This document shows, one piece after another, positions 16,960-25,006 of a stretch of DNA of 44,054 nucleotides. The position numbers and the translations under genes are program-made. The stretch's first letter is position 1. Each line of letters starts with the position of its first letter. Source of the DNA: Streptomyces sp. MS191 (GTDB lineage Bacteria; Actinomycetota; Actinomycetes; Streptomycetales; Streptomycetaceae); the NCBI RefSeq assembly GCF_008042125.1, contig NZ_RDBI01000066.1, forward strand, positions 425,812 to 469,865. Reading direction: 5' to 3'. The notes below the pieces were generated by a model. It was not told the DNA's origin. It saw only the letters and a list, made by a program, of their open reading frames with translations, and searched no databases.

Positions 16960-17382
16960 GTGATCGACACCGAAGACGACTGCGTCGAATGGAGTTTCCC
17001 GGCGGAGGCCGATGCCGTACGCACCGCACGCCACGCCGTACGGGACGCCCTGCGGACCTGGAAGATCGACACGGCCGTCGGTGACGTCACGGTCCTGCTG
17101 GTGAGCGAGCTGGTCACGAACTCGCTGCGCCACGCCTCGGGCCCCATCGGCGTCCGTCTGGTCCGCCTCCATCCCGACGGCGACGACCCCGCCCGCCACC
17201 CCGGTCTCCTGGTGGAGATCTCCGATCCTCTTCCGGATCCGCCCACCGAGCGTCCCGCCGGTCCCGAGGACGAAGGAGGACGCGGACTCCAGCTGGTGGC
17301 CTGTTCTGCGCGCCGCTGGGGTACCCGCAGAGGAAGGACGGGCAAGACAGTGTGGTTCGAGCTGGCCTTGCCTGGTGAGTAA
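16960..17382 (+). CDS. RsbW/SpoIIAB-like ATP-binding anti-sigma regulatory kinase
   Basis: A 140-residue single HATPase_c domain of the GHKL family. The N box is SELVTNSLRHA (about 50-60), the G1-type box EISDPLPDPP, and the G2 box EDEGGRGLQLV, ending in GKTVWFELALP. Such proteins phosphorylate anti-sigma antagonists and bind sigma factors; Streptomyces encodes many. The GTG start follows GGGGAAG. It sits 144 bases before a gene encoding the opposing kind of activity, a SpoIIE phosphatase that itself ends in the same kind of domain, so the two may share a partner-switching pathway. Confidence 0.88.
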   Translation: MIDTEDDCVEWSFPAEADAVRTARHAVRDALRTWKIDTAVGDVTVLLVSELVTNSLRHASGPIGVRLVRLHPDGDDPARHPGLLVEISDPLPDPPTERPAGPEDEGGRGLQLVACSARRWGTRRGRTGKTVWFELALPGE

Positions 17383-17526
17383 CTAGGGGAAGGGACGATC
17401 ATTGGGGACCCGGCTCAAAACGAACGAGACCACCCTGTGATCGTGAACGTCGTGCCGTCCGGGGCCGTAGTGCTGAATACTGCGGTCATGGCCGGTCCGG
17501 TGCGGTGAGCTGGAGGGGACGGTCGC

Positions 17527-20124
17527 GTGAGCGAGATACCTGAGACGGCGAGCGGCGTCATGTGGCAGAGCAGCCCGCCCGGCTCGATCTATGACTACAT
17601 CCGGGTCGCCTCCTTCTCGATAGGGCCCGACGGGCTCGTCGACCAATGGAGCCGACGGGCGGCCGATCTCTTCGGCGTGCCCGCCGAGGAGGCGATGGGC
17701 AAGGATCCCGTCGAGGCCTTCATGCCCTCCGACCTGCGCGAGCGTGGCCGCCGCCGGGTCTCGGAGATCCTCGACGGCAAGGAGTGGACGGGCCTCGTCC
17801 CCTTCCGTATCCCCGGGCAGAGCCGCCCGCAGGGGATCGCCGAGATGTACGTCATGCCGAGCGAGACGCCCTCCGGGGAGCGGGCCGCGCTGTGCATCGT
17901 GGTCGACGTCCGGGCCCTGCGGCACATCGAGACCGACCTGGCCGCCTCGCAGGCGATTTTCGGCCAATCCCCCTTCGGTTTCCTGCTCTTCGGCACCGAC
18001 CTCACGGTGACGCGCGCCAACCAGCGCTTCGCCACCGTCTTCGGCGGCTCGGCCGACGACCACCGCGGCCGTACCGTGCACGACTACCTCTCCCGGCCCG
18101 AGGCCGACCGGATGACGGACGCCCTCCGGCGCGTCCTGGAGACCGGCGAGTCCGTCACCGAACTGCAGATCGTCGGCGCCGCGCCCGGCTCCGCCGACCG
18201 CCGCCACTGGTCGATCAACCTCTACCGCGTCCACAGCGGCTCCGGCCGCCCCATCGGCGTCGCCGGGCTCGGCATCGACGTGACCCGCCGCCACAACGCG
18301 GCCCGCGAGGCGGCCAGCGCCCGGCGCAACCTGGCCCTCCTCAACGAGGCGGGTGCCCGCATCGGCAACTCCCTCGACCTGGAGGCCACCGCCCGCGAGC
18401 TCCTCGACGTCGCGGTCCCCGGCTTCTGCGACCTCGCCTCCGTCGACCTGTACCAGGGGCTCCTGACCGGCGACGAGGCCCCGCCCGGCCGCTGGGGCGG
18501 CTCCCACGACGTCGGCTACGGGGGCAGTGCCGAACTGCGCCGGGTCGCCATCGCCAGCGCCGTGTCCGACACACCGCTGCGCACCGACCAGAACGCCGAC
18601 GGCGGCTGTTGCGGCACCGGCCCCGTCGACGTCGGTTCCGTCCACCGCTACCCGTTCAACTCGCCCTGCGCCGGGGCCCTGCGCACCGGCCGGGTGCGGA
18701 CCGTGCCGGGCGGCGAGGGCAGCCTCGTCCAGTCCACCCTCGTCGTCCCGATGGTCGCCCACGACGTCGTCGTCGGACTCGTCCAGTTCTCCCGCACCAA
18801 GGGCAGCGAGCCCTTCGGGGAGCGGGACCGGGCCCTCGCCGTCGAACTGGCCGCCCGGGCCGCGGTCTGCATCGACAACGCCCGCCTCTACCGGCGGGAG
18901 CACGAGCGGGCCCTCATCCTCCAGCGCAGCCTGCTGCCGCCCGGCGACCCCGAGGCCGCCGGCCTGGACATCGCCTGCCGCTACCTGCCGGGCACCACGA
19001 CCACCGAGGTCGGCGGCGACTGGTTCGACGTCATCGAACTCCCCGGCCACCGCACCGCCCTCGTCATCGGCGACGTCATGGGCCGCGGCCTGCGCGCCGC
19101 GGTGGCCATGGGCGAACTCCGCACCGCGGTGCGGACCCTGGCGCAGCTCGACCTGGAGCCCGCCGAGGTCCTCTCGCACCTCGACGAGATCGCCCGCGGT
19201 CTCGGCGCCCCCGCGGGCGCCCAGCAGAGCGCCCGCGCGCACAAGGCCCGCGGTCCCGAACTCTCCGAGGTCTACCTCGCCACCTGCGTCTACGCGGTCT
19301 ACGACCCGGTCACCCGGCGCTGCACCTTCGCCAACGCGGGACACCTGCCGCCGGTCCTGGTCGTCCCCGGCGAGGAGGCCGAGCTGCTCGACGTGCCCCC
19401 GGGGATGCCGCTCGGGGTCGGCGGCGAACCCTTCGAGGAGGTCGAGGTCGAGCTGCCCGAGGGCGCGCTCCTCGCCCTCTACACCGACGGGCTCGTCGAG
19501 TCACGCGACCATCCGCTCGACGAGGGCCTGAGCGCCTTCCGCAACGCCCTCACCGACCCCGCCGAGCTGGGGCCCGCCTACGGCGGCGAACCCTCGGCGC
19601 ACTCGCTCGAGGACGTCTGCGACCACGTCCTGGCCACCCTCGACACCCGGCACGGCGAGGACGACATCGCCCTGCTGATGGCGCGGATCCAGGGCCTGCC
19701 GAGCGAGGCGGTGGGGGACTGGCGGCTGCCGAGGGAACCCCGCTCGGTCGGCCGGGCCCGCGAGCTGGCCCGCGCCCAGCTCACCGCCTGGGACCTCGAA
19801 GCGCTGGTGGACACCGTCGAGCTGCTCGTCAGCGAGCTGGTCACCAACGCCCTGCGCTACGGCGAGGGCGAGATCCGGCTGCGGCTCCTGCGCGACCGGA
19901 CACTGGTCTGCGAGGTCTGGGACGCCGGCCTGGTCCAGCCCCGGCGCCGCCGGGCCCGGGACACCGACGAGGGCGGGCGCGGACTGCAGCTCGTGGGACT
20001 GCTCAGCGAGGCCTGGGGGTCGCGCCGTACCCCGCGCGGCAAGACCGTCTGGTTCGAACTGCCCCTGCCGGACGGCGAGGGCGTCGCGGAGCCGACCGTG
20101 GAGCAGCTGCTGAGCATGTTCTGA
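17527..20124 (+). CDS. PAS-PAS-GAF-SpoIIE phosphatase-HATPase regulator
   Basis: An 865-residue multidomain stress regulator. PAS domains lie at about 20-130 and 148-255 (second: SPFGFLLFGTDLTVTRANQR). A GAF domain is at about 268-458. The PP2C/SpoIIE phosphatase spans about 465-715, with metal-binding VGGDWFDVIEL near 496, IGDVMGRG near 515, DGLVES near 654 and GEDDIALLMARI. A C-terminal RsbW-like HATPase (725-855) has SELVTNALRYGEG and EGGRGLQLVG. Key phosphatase aspartates are present. It could both dephosphorylate and phosphorylate anti-sigma antagonist proteins in response to light, redox or ligand signals sensed by the PAS/GAF parts. The GTG start has GGAGGGG. Confidence 0.93.
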   Translation: MSEIPETASGVMWQSSPPGSIYDYIRVASFSIGPDGLVDQWSRRAADLFGVPAEEAMGKDPVEAFMPSDLRERGRRRVSEILDGKEWTGLVPFRIPGQSRPQGIAEMYVMPSETPSGERAALCIVVDVRALRHIETDLAASQAIFGQSPFGFLLFGTDLTVTRANQRFATVFGGSADDHRGRTVHDYLSRPEADRMTDALRRVLETGESVTELQIVGAAPGSADRRHWSINLYRVHSGSGRPIGVAGLGIDVTRRHNAAREAASARRNLALLNEAGARIGNSLDLEATARELLDVAVPGFCDLASVDLYQGLLTGDEAPPGRWGGSHDVGYGGSAELRRVAIASAVSDTPLRTDQNADGGCCGTGPVDVGSVHRYPFNSPCAGALRTGRVRTVPGGEGSLVQSTLVVPMVAHDVVVGLVQFSRTKGSEPFGERDRALAVELAARAAVCIDNARLYRREHERALILQRSLLPPGDPEAAGLDIACRYLPGTTTTEVGGDWFDVIELPGHRTALVIGDVMGRGLRAAVAMGELRTAVRTLAQLDLEPAEVLSHLDEIARGLGAPAGAQQSARAHKARGPELSEVYLATCVYAVYDPVTRRCTFANAGHLPPVLVVPGEEAELLDVPPGMPLGVGGEPFEEVEVELPEGALLALYTDGLVESRDHPLDEGLSAFRNALTDPAELGPAYGGEPSAHSLEDVCDHVLATLDTRHGEDDIALLMARIQGLPSEAVGDWRLPREPRSVGRARELARAQLTAWDLEALVDTVELLVSELVTNALRYGEGEIRLRLLRDRTLVCEVWDAGLVQPRRRRARDTDEGGRGLQLVGLLSEAWGSRRTPRGKTVWFELPLPDGEGVAEPTVEQLLSMF

Positions 20125-20165
20125 CCGATCGGCCGGCCGCCGGCACCCGCCGCCGGTCCGCCGCC

Positions 20166-20198
20166 GTCCCGCCGGCCGCTCGCCGCGCCCGGCGGGAC
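20166..20198. terminator. Terminator hairpin between convergent genes
   Basis: A 10-bp stem, GTCCCGCCGG / CCGGCGGGAC, with a 13-base loop lies between the phosphatase gene and pspA, which converge here. Confidence 0.6.
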
Positions 20199-20228
20199 CG
20201 GCCGGGACGGGGACCCTGCGGACGGCCC

Positions 20229-20936
20229 TCAGCCCTTGAGCGCGGCGAGCCGGGCCTCGATCTCCGCGCTGTCGCCGAGGGCGTCCAGCTGCTCGAACTG
20301 GGCGTCCAGCGAGGAGGCGGCCAGCTCCTGCTTGCCCATCGCCTTCGCCTCCTCGCGCCGCACCTTGTCCTCGAAGCGGCTCAGCTCGCTCGTCGGATCG
20401 AGCACGTCGATGCTCTTCACCGCGTCCATCATGCGGTTCTGCGCCTCGGCGGACTTCGACCGGGCGACCAGCTCGTCGCGCTTCGCCCGCAGCTCGCCGA
20501 GCTTGACCTTCATCCGGTCGAGACCGGTGCGGAGCTTGTCCACGACCTCGGTCTGCGCGGCGATGGTCGGCTCGGCCGTCCTGGCCTCCTTCTCGGACTG
20601 GAGCTGCCGGCCCAGCGCCACCTTCGCCAGGTTGTCGAAGCGGTCCGCCTCGGCGGTCTGCCCGCCCGTCCGCAGCCCGTCCGCCTTCCTGCTGGCAGCC
20701 AGGGCCTTCTCGCCCCATTCCCGGGCCGCGTCCACGTCCTCCCGGTGGTCCTGCTCCATCAGGCGCAGGTTGCCGATGGTCGTGGCCACCGCCTCCTCGG
20801 CCTCCGCGATGTTGCTCGTGTAGTCGCGGATCAGCTGGTCCAGCATCTTCTGCGGATCCTCGGCCTGGTCCAGGAGGGCGTTGATGTTGGCCTTGGCGAG
20901 CTGGGTGACACGGCCGAGGATCGTCTGCTTCGTCAT
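20229..20936 (-). CDS. pspA: PspA/IM30-family phage shock protein
   Basis: A 235-residue, almost entirely alpha-helical, membrane-associated ESCRT-III-like protein. N-terminal amphipathic helix: TKQTILGRVTQLAKANINAL. Then come long coiled-coil segments (QDHREDVDAAREWGEKALAA, LRAKRDELVARSKSAEAQNR) and a short C-terminal helix ending ARLAALKG. It maintains membrane integrity under envelope stress and supports secretion in Streptomyces. ATG at 20936 is chosen because AAGGAG precedes it. Only 33 bases of ordinary sequence separate this start from the mosaic at 20970-21147, so its normal promoter may be displaced or lost. Confidence 0.93.
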   Translation of the reverse strand: MTKQTILGRVTQLAKANINALLDQAEDPQKMLDQLIRDYTSNIAEAEEAVATTIGNLRLMEQDHREDVDAAREWGEKALAASRKADGLRTGGQTAEADRFDNLAKVALGRQLQSEKEARTAEPTIAAQTEVVDKLRTGLDRMKVKLGELRAKRDELVARSKSAEAQNRMMDAVKSIDVLDPTSELSRFEDKVRREEAKAMGKQELAASSLDAQFEQLDALGDSAEIEARLAALKG

Positions 20937-20969
20937 GGTCTTCTCCTTGAACGCACGGATGACAGCTCG

Positions 20970-21147
20970 GGTGGCCACCCACGACCGCCGGTACGGCTAC
21001 TCCGCCGACCCCGGCTCCCCGCTCACCCAGACCCCTCGCCGAGGCCGTGGGCCGGCTGCCGCACGCACCGAGGCGGTGGACCGGCGGGCGCAGGAGCTCG
21101 CCGAGGCCGTGGGCCGGCTGCCGCACGCGCTCGCCGAGACCGAGGCC
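20970..21147. repeat. Mosaic of three inverted fragments of the neighbouring TPM gene
   Basis: The 178 bases are fully tiled by inverted copies: 20970-21034 equals the reverse complement of 22624-22688 (65 bp), 21035-21066 of 21636-21667 (32 bp), and 21066-21147 of 21617-21698 (82 bp). All copies are exact as read. Junctions have zero or one base of overlap. The 32-bp piece therefore also recurs as a direct repeat at 21097-21128. Confidence 0.9.
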
Positions 21148-22999
21148 CGTCCTGCTCGGCCAGGTCCTGCGCCCGCCGGGCCAGCCCGTCGGCCTGCTGC
21201 GCCTCGGCCAGCGCGCTCTGCGGGTCCTCGTCGGCGAGCAGCCGCGCCTTCTCCAGCCGGCGCTGGGCCTCGGCCAGCCGGGTCCGGGCCTCGCTGCCGA
21301 CCGCGCCGCGGTGCGTGGCGACGTAGTCGCCGGCCGCACCGATCGCCGAACGGGCCGTCAGCATCGCCTGGTCGAGCAGCGCGCGGGCCCGGCGGGTGCC
21401 CGAGGCGCTTTCGCGTGCCCCCTCCAGCGCCTCGTCGAGGGCGGTGTCGACCTCCTCGATCCGGCGCAGGGCGTCGAGCGGGTCGTAGCGGCCGGCGTCC
21501 ACGGTGCGGCGGACGTCGGCGGAGACGGACTCCGCCCGGGCGATCCGGCCCTGGAGGTCGGCGGTCGGTACGTCCTCGGCCGTGCCCGCCAGCAGGCCGC
21601 GGGCCTCGGCGAGGTCGGCCTCGGTCTCGGCGAGCGCGTGCGGCAGCCGGCCCACGGCCTCGGCGAGCTCCTGCGCCCGCCGGTCCACCGCCTCGGTGAG
21701 CCGGGCCGCCTGGTCGACGGCACCCTCGGCGGCGCGGACGTGCACGGCCGCGAGGCCGTTCTCACCCGCCTCGACCGCCTGCCGGGCCCGCTCCAGGTTC
21801 GCCGTGGCGAAGACGAGCCGGTCCTTGGCCTGCTCGACGTCGCTCGCGACCGGGGAGGCCGCCGACTCGGCGTACCGCTCGCGCATCGCCGCCAGCGCCG
21901 CCTGCGCGGTGTCGACGCGCCCGGTCTGTTCGAGGGCCGCGCTCTCGGCAGCGGCGAGGGCCGCGGGGGCGTTGCGCTCCAGTGCCCGCAGGCGGTCGAA
22001 GTCCTCCGACTCGGCGTCCAGGCGGGCGTTCGCCCGTCCGCAGCGCGCGACGATCTCGTCGAGCATGGCGCGGCGGGTCGCGTCGTCCTCGGGGAAGGCG
22101 TCGTCGAGCTGCTGCCGGAGCCGGAAGGAGGCCGTCAGCTCGCCCTTGGCGAAGGCCACGGCCTCGGTGAACGGCCGCACCGCCTCCTCGCCGAACTGGG
22201 CGGTCGCGAAGCCGAGTTCCTCGTCGCTGGTGCGGACGGCGTCGTCGGTGGCGACCAGTGCCGTGCGGGCCAGCCGGTCCAGCTCGCGCAGGCCCATCGG
22301 GGCCGGCTCCTTCGGCGGGCCCCAGGTCTGCCCGCCCGGCGGGGGCGTGGGGGGCGCTGCGCGCCGTCGGCGGCGCAGGTAGGCGTAGGCGGCCACGGCC
22401 CCCGCTCCGCCGACCAGCACGATCGGGAGCACGAGGTCCGTCGCCGAGGTGCCGTCGTCGGCCGAGCCGCCCGGGTCGGCGGGGCCGGGCGTGACGGCGG
22501 TCGCGGGGATCGGGCGGCCGCCGAGTACGGCGTCGAAGCCGTCCGCCGCGCCGATCGCCGCCCCGGCCCAGTCGTTCTGCCGCAGTGCCGGTTCGATCGC
22601 GGTCCGCGCCACGTCGTCGAGCTGGGTCTGGGTGAGCGGGGAGCCGGGGTCGGCGGAGTAGCCGTACCGGCGGTCGTGGGTGGCCACCGCCAGGAGGACG
22701 TCGTCCGTGCCGAGGCCGTTGCGGTCGGCGGTGGCGTCGGACCAGCTCTGGGGGGAGCGTCCGGAGAAGTCCCGTACGTAGACGACGAAGAGCTGGAGCC
22801 GCCGGTTGTCGTAGAGCCGGTCCAGGGCCCGGGCGACCTCGCCGCGCCGGTCGCCCAGCGCGTCCACCGTGTCGGTGATCTGCCCGTCGCGGGACAGTAC
22901 GACGGGGTCGTCGGCGCGGGCGCCGTGCGCGGCGGGTACGACCAGCCACCACGCCGCCACCAGCACCGCGAGGAGGGCTCGGGTGGCTGTTCGCGTCAC
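21023..22999 (-). CDS. TPM-domain membrane protein with rearranged C-terminus
   Basis: A 658-codon frame from GTG at 22999. Signal peptide at 1-29 (RALLAVLVAAWWLVVPAAHG). Extracytoplasmic TPM domain at about 35-165 (QLFVVYVRDFSGRSPQSWSD, VATHDRRYGYSADPGS). One membrane helix near 190-210 (LVLPIVLVGGAGAVAAYAYL), then a basic RRRRR stretch and a long helical cytoplasmic region rich in Ala/Glu/Arg. The frame leaves authentic coding after LARRAQDLAEQD (about codon 617); the last 41 residues (GPRSRRARAAAG onward) are translated from inverted gene fragments. Family members typically end in a Gly-rich tail, which is absent. It is adjacent to pspA on the same strand, suggesting a shared envelope-stress role. 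Confidence 0.8.
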   Translation of the reverse strand: MTRTATRALLAVLVAAWWLVVPAAHGARADDPVVLSRDGQITDTVDALGDRRGEVARALDRLYDNRRLQLFVVYVRDFSGRSPQSWSDATADRNGLGTDDVLLAVATHDRRYGYSADPGSPLTQTQLDDVARTAIEPALRQNDWAGAAIGAADGFDAVLGGRPIPATAVTPGPADPGGSADDGTSATDLVLPIVLVGGAGAVAAYAYLRRRRRAAPPTPPPGGQTWGPPKEPAPMGLRELDRLARTALVATDDAVRTSDEELGFATAQFGEEAVRPFTEAVAFAKGELTASFRLRQQLDDAFPEDDATRRAMLDEIVARCGRANARLDAESEDFDRLRALERNAPAALAAAESAALEQTGRVDTAQAALAAMRERYAESAASPVASDVEQAKDRLVFATANLERARQAVEAGENGLAAVHVRAAEGAVDQAARLTEAVDRRAQELAEAVGRLPHALAETEADLAEARGLLAGTAEDVPTADLQGRIARAESVSADVRRTVDAGRYDPLDALRRIEEVDTALDEALEGARESASGTRRARALLDQAMLTARSAIGAAGDYVATHRGAVGSEARTRLAEAQRRLEKARLLADEDPQSALAEAQQADGLARRAQDLAEQDGPRSRRARAAAGPRPRRAPAPAGPPPRCVRQPAHGLGEGSG

Positions 23000-23118
23000 A
23001 GGGGGAGGTTATGTCCCGGTATCGGGCGGCGCACCCGGACCGGAACCGTCCGGTCCCGTTCGGCGTCCCTGCCCATGGCCGTCCCGGGGGCGGTGATCGG
23101 CATCGGACGGGGGCGGAC

Positions 23119-24156
23119 ATGGGGGCACGGATGAGCACGCGGGACCGGCTGCGCGGTCGGTGGCGGCGGGGGCGCTGGGTCGTGCTCGGCCTCGTGCTCC
23201 TGCTGGTCCTGCCGCCGGTGTCCGGCGCGCTCGCGCTGCGGCTGAACTACACGGGCGACCTTCGGGAGGGCACGCAGTCGCGGGGCAGGGACGCGGTCTG
23301 GCTGGGGCACGCCTGGGTCGACGGCCGCAAGAAGGACGCCGACCTCGCGGCCTTCGCGGCCCGGATCAAGGGCACCGGGATACGGGACCTCTACGTCCAC
23401 ACGGGTCCGCTGGAGCACGACGGGACGCTGCCCGCCGACCGGTACCCGCGGGCGAAGTGGCTGATCGAGAACGTGCACCGGACGATGCCCGGCATCCGGG
23501 TGCAGGCCTGGCTCGGCGACGTGCTGGCCACCGAGGGCCCCGACGGGCTGAGGCTGGAGGACGCGGCCTCGCGCCGGGCCGTGGTGGGCTCCGCCCGGCA
23601 GGTCCTGGACGCCGGCTTCGACGGGGTGCACTTCGACCTGGAGCCGCTGCACTCGGACGACGCGCACTACCTCTCGCTCCTGGACGACCTCGGCGCGCTG
23701 ACCGGGCCCCGCGGGGCGCAGCTCTCGGTGGCCGCGCACCAGATCGACCCGCTGCCGGCCGCGCACTCCGTGCTGGGCGCGATGAGCGGCAGCGAGAAGT
23801 GGTGGTCGCAGGAGTTCTTCGGGCAGGTCGCCCGGCGGGTCGACCAGATCGCCGTGATGTCGTACGACACCTGGATGCCGCTGGAGGGGATGTACGGCGG
23901 ATACGTCGCCCAGCAGACCAGCCTGGCCCTGGAGGTCACCCCCGAGGACACCGACCTGCTGATGGGCCTGCCCTTCTTCCACGAGGACGACCTCGGGCAC
24001 CACGAGTCCGCGGAGACGGTCGAGGCCGCCGTCCGCGGCACCCGGCTGGGCCTCGGGCGCACGGACGCCGACCGGGCCCGCTTCGGCGTGGCGCTCTACG
24101 TCGACTTCGCGGCGGAGGAGGGCGACTGGGCGGCCTACCGCGCGGGCTGGCACTGA
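23119..24156 (+). CDS. GH18-like membrane-anchored protein
   Basis: A protein of about 345 residues with an N-terminal membrane anchor or signal (RWVVLGLVLLLVLPPVSGAL after a strongly basic start). It then has a TIM-barrel pattern: RDAVWLGHAWVDGR, GTGIRDLYVHTGP, VQAWLGDVL, and the active-site strand AGFDGVHFDLEPL, where D168 and E175 align with the GH18 DxxDxDxE motif but the second aspartate is histidine. Later strands include DQIAVMSYDTWMPLEG and DLLMGLPFF. A glycan-directed role outside the membrane is likely, but catalysis is not assured. Start: ATG at 23119, with 23131 and 23011 as alternatives in frame; no start is clearly best. Confidence 0.75.
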   Translation: MGARMSTRDRLRGRWRRGRWVVLGLVLLLVLPPVSGALALRLNYTGDLREGTQSRGRDAVWLGHAWVDGRKKDADLAAFAARIKGTGIRDLYVHTGPLEHDGTLPADRYPRAKWLIENVHRTMPGIRVQAWLGDVLATEGPDGLRLEDAASRRAVVGSARQVLDAGFDGVHFDLEPLHSDDAHYLSLLDDLGALTGPRGAQLSVAAHQIDPLPAAHSVLGAMSGSEKWWSQEFFGQVARRVDQIAVMSYDTWMPLEGMYGGYVAQQTSLALEVTPEDTDLLMGLPFFHEDDLGHHESAETVEAAVRGTRLGLGRTDADRARFGVALYVDFAAEEGDWAAYRAGWH

Positions 24157-24206
24157 CGCCGCCGCCCGCGCCGCGCCGGCCCGGGCGCCTCCCCGCGCCC
24201 GGGTGT

Positions 24207-24235
24207 CCGGTGCCCGGGGCGGCCCCGGGCACCGG
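24207..24235. terminator. Bidirectional terminator next to sdhB stop
   Basis: A perfect 13-bp stem, CCGGTGCCCGGGG / CCCCGGGCACCGG, with a CGG loop ends one base before the minus-strand stop codon at 24236. It separates the convergent GH18-like and dehydrogenase transcripts. Confidence 0.75.
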
Positions 24236-25006
24236 CTACGTCTTCCGCCGGCCGATCCTGCTCCCGAGCCACACCAGCGGGTCGTACTTCCGGTCCACGG
24301 CGCGCTCCTTCAGGGGGATCAGCGCGTTGTCGGTGATCCTGATGCCCTCCGGGCACACCTCCGTGCAGCACTTGGTGATGTTGCAGTAGCCCAGCCCGTG
24401 TTCGTCCTGCGCGGTCCGCCGGCGGTCCAGTCCCGCCTCCTGCGCCGCGTCCAGCGGGTGCATGTCCAGCTCCGCCACCCGCATCAGGAAGCGGGGACCG
24501 GCGAACGCCGTCTTGTTCTCCTCGTGGTCGCGGACCACATGGCAGGTGTCCTGGCACAGGAAGCACTCGATGCACTTGCGGAACTCCTGCGAGCGTTCCA
24601 CGTCCCTCTGCTGCATCCGGTACTCGCCCGGCGCCACGCCCTCGGGAGGGACGAAGGCCGGGACCTCCCGGGCCTTCGCGTAGTTGAAGGACACGTCCGT
24701 CACCAGGTCCCGGACGACGGGGAAGGCCCGCAGCGGAGTCACGGTGAGGGTCTCCGACGGGTCGAAGACGGACATCCGGGTCATGCACATCAGCCGCGGC
24801 CGGCCGTTGATCTCGGCCGAGCACGAACCGCACTTGCCCGCCTTGCAGTTCCAGCGCACGGCGAGATCCGGCGCCTGGGTGGCCTGCAGCCGGTGGATGA
24901 TGTCGAGCACGACCTCGCCCTCGTTCACCTCCACCTTGTAGTCGGTCAGCTCCCCGCCGCCGACGTCGCCCCGCCACACCCGGAACCTGGCGTCATAGCT
25001 GCTCAT
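24236..25006 (-). CDS. sdhB: Succinate dehydrogenase/fumarate reductase iron-sulfur subunit
   Basis: A 256-residue electron-transfer subunit. The N-terminal ferredoxin domain holds the 2Fe-2S cluster: C54, C59 and C62 in NCKAGKCGSC plus C74 in LMC. The C-terminal domain holds the 4Fe-4S ligands C145, C148 and C151 (CIECFLC) with C155, and the 3Fe-4S ligands C208, C214 and C218 in CNITKCCTEVC. All ligands for three clusters appear present. The ATG overlaps the flavoprotein stop by four bases (ATGA), so translation is coupled. It passes electrons from the flavoprotein to quinone at the membrane subunit. Whether the complex mainly oxidises succinate or reduces fumarate cannot be told from sequence. 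Confidence 0.94.
   Translation of the reverse strand: MSSYDARFRVWRGDVGGGELTDYKVEVNEGEVVLDIIHRLQATQAPDLAVRWNCKAGKCGSCSAEINGRPRLMCMTRMSVFDPSETLTVTPLRAFPVVRDLVTDVSFNYAKAREVPAFVPPEGVAPGEYRMQQRDVERSQEFRKCIECFLCQDTCHVVRDHEENKTAFAGPRFLMRVAELDMHPLDAAQEAGLDRRRTAQDEHGLGYCNITKCCTEVCPEGIRITDNALIPLKERAVDRKYDPLVWLGSRIGRRKT

Noticed and set aside
17646..21326. 1226-codon plus-strand open frame
   Set aside because: It overlaps the phosphatase gene in another frame, is Arg/Pro-rich throughout, and crosses convergent gene ends.
20881..21699. Plus-strand frame encoding TPM-like peptides (VATHDRRYGYSADPGS)
   Set aside because: It is not a gene; the similarity arises from inverted fragments of the TPM gene at 20970-21147.
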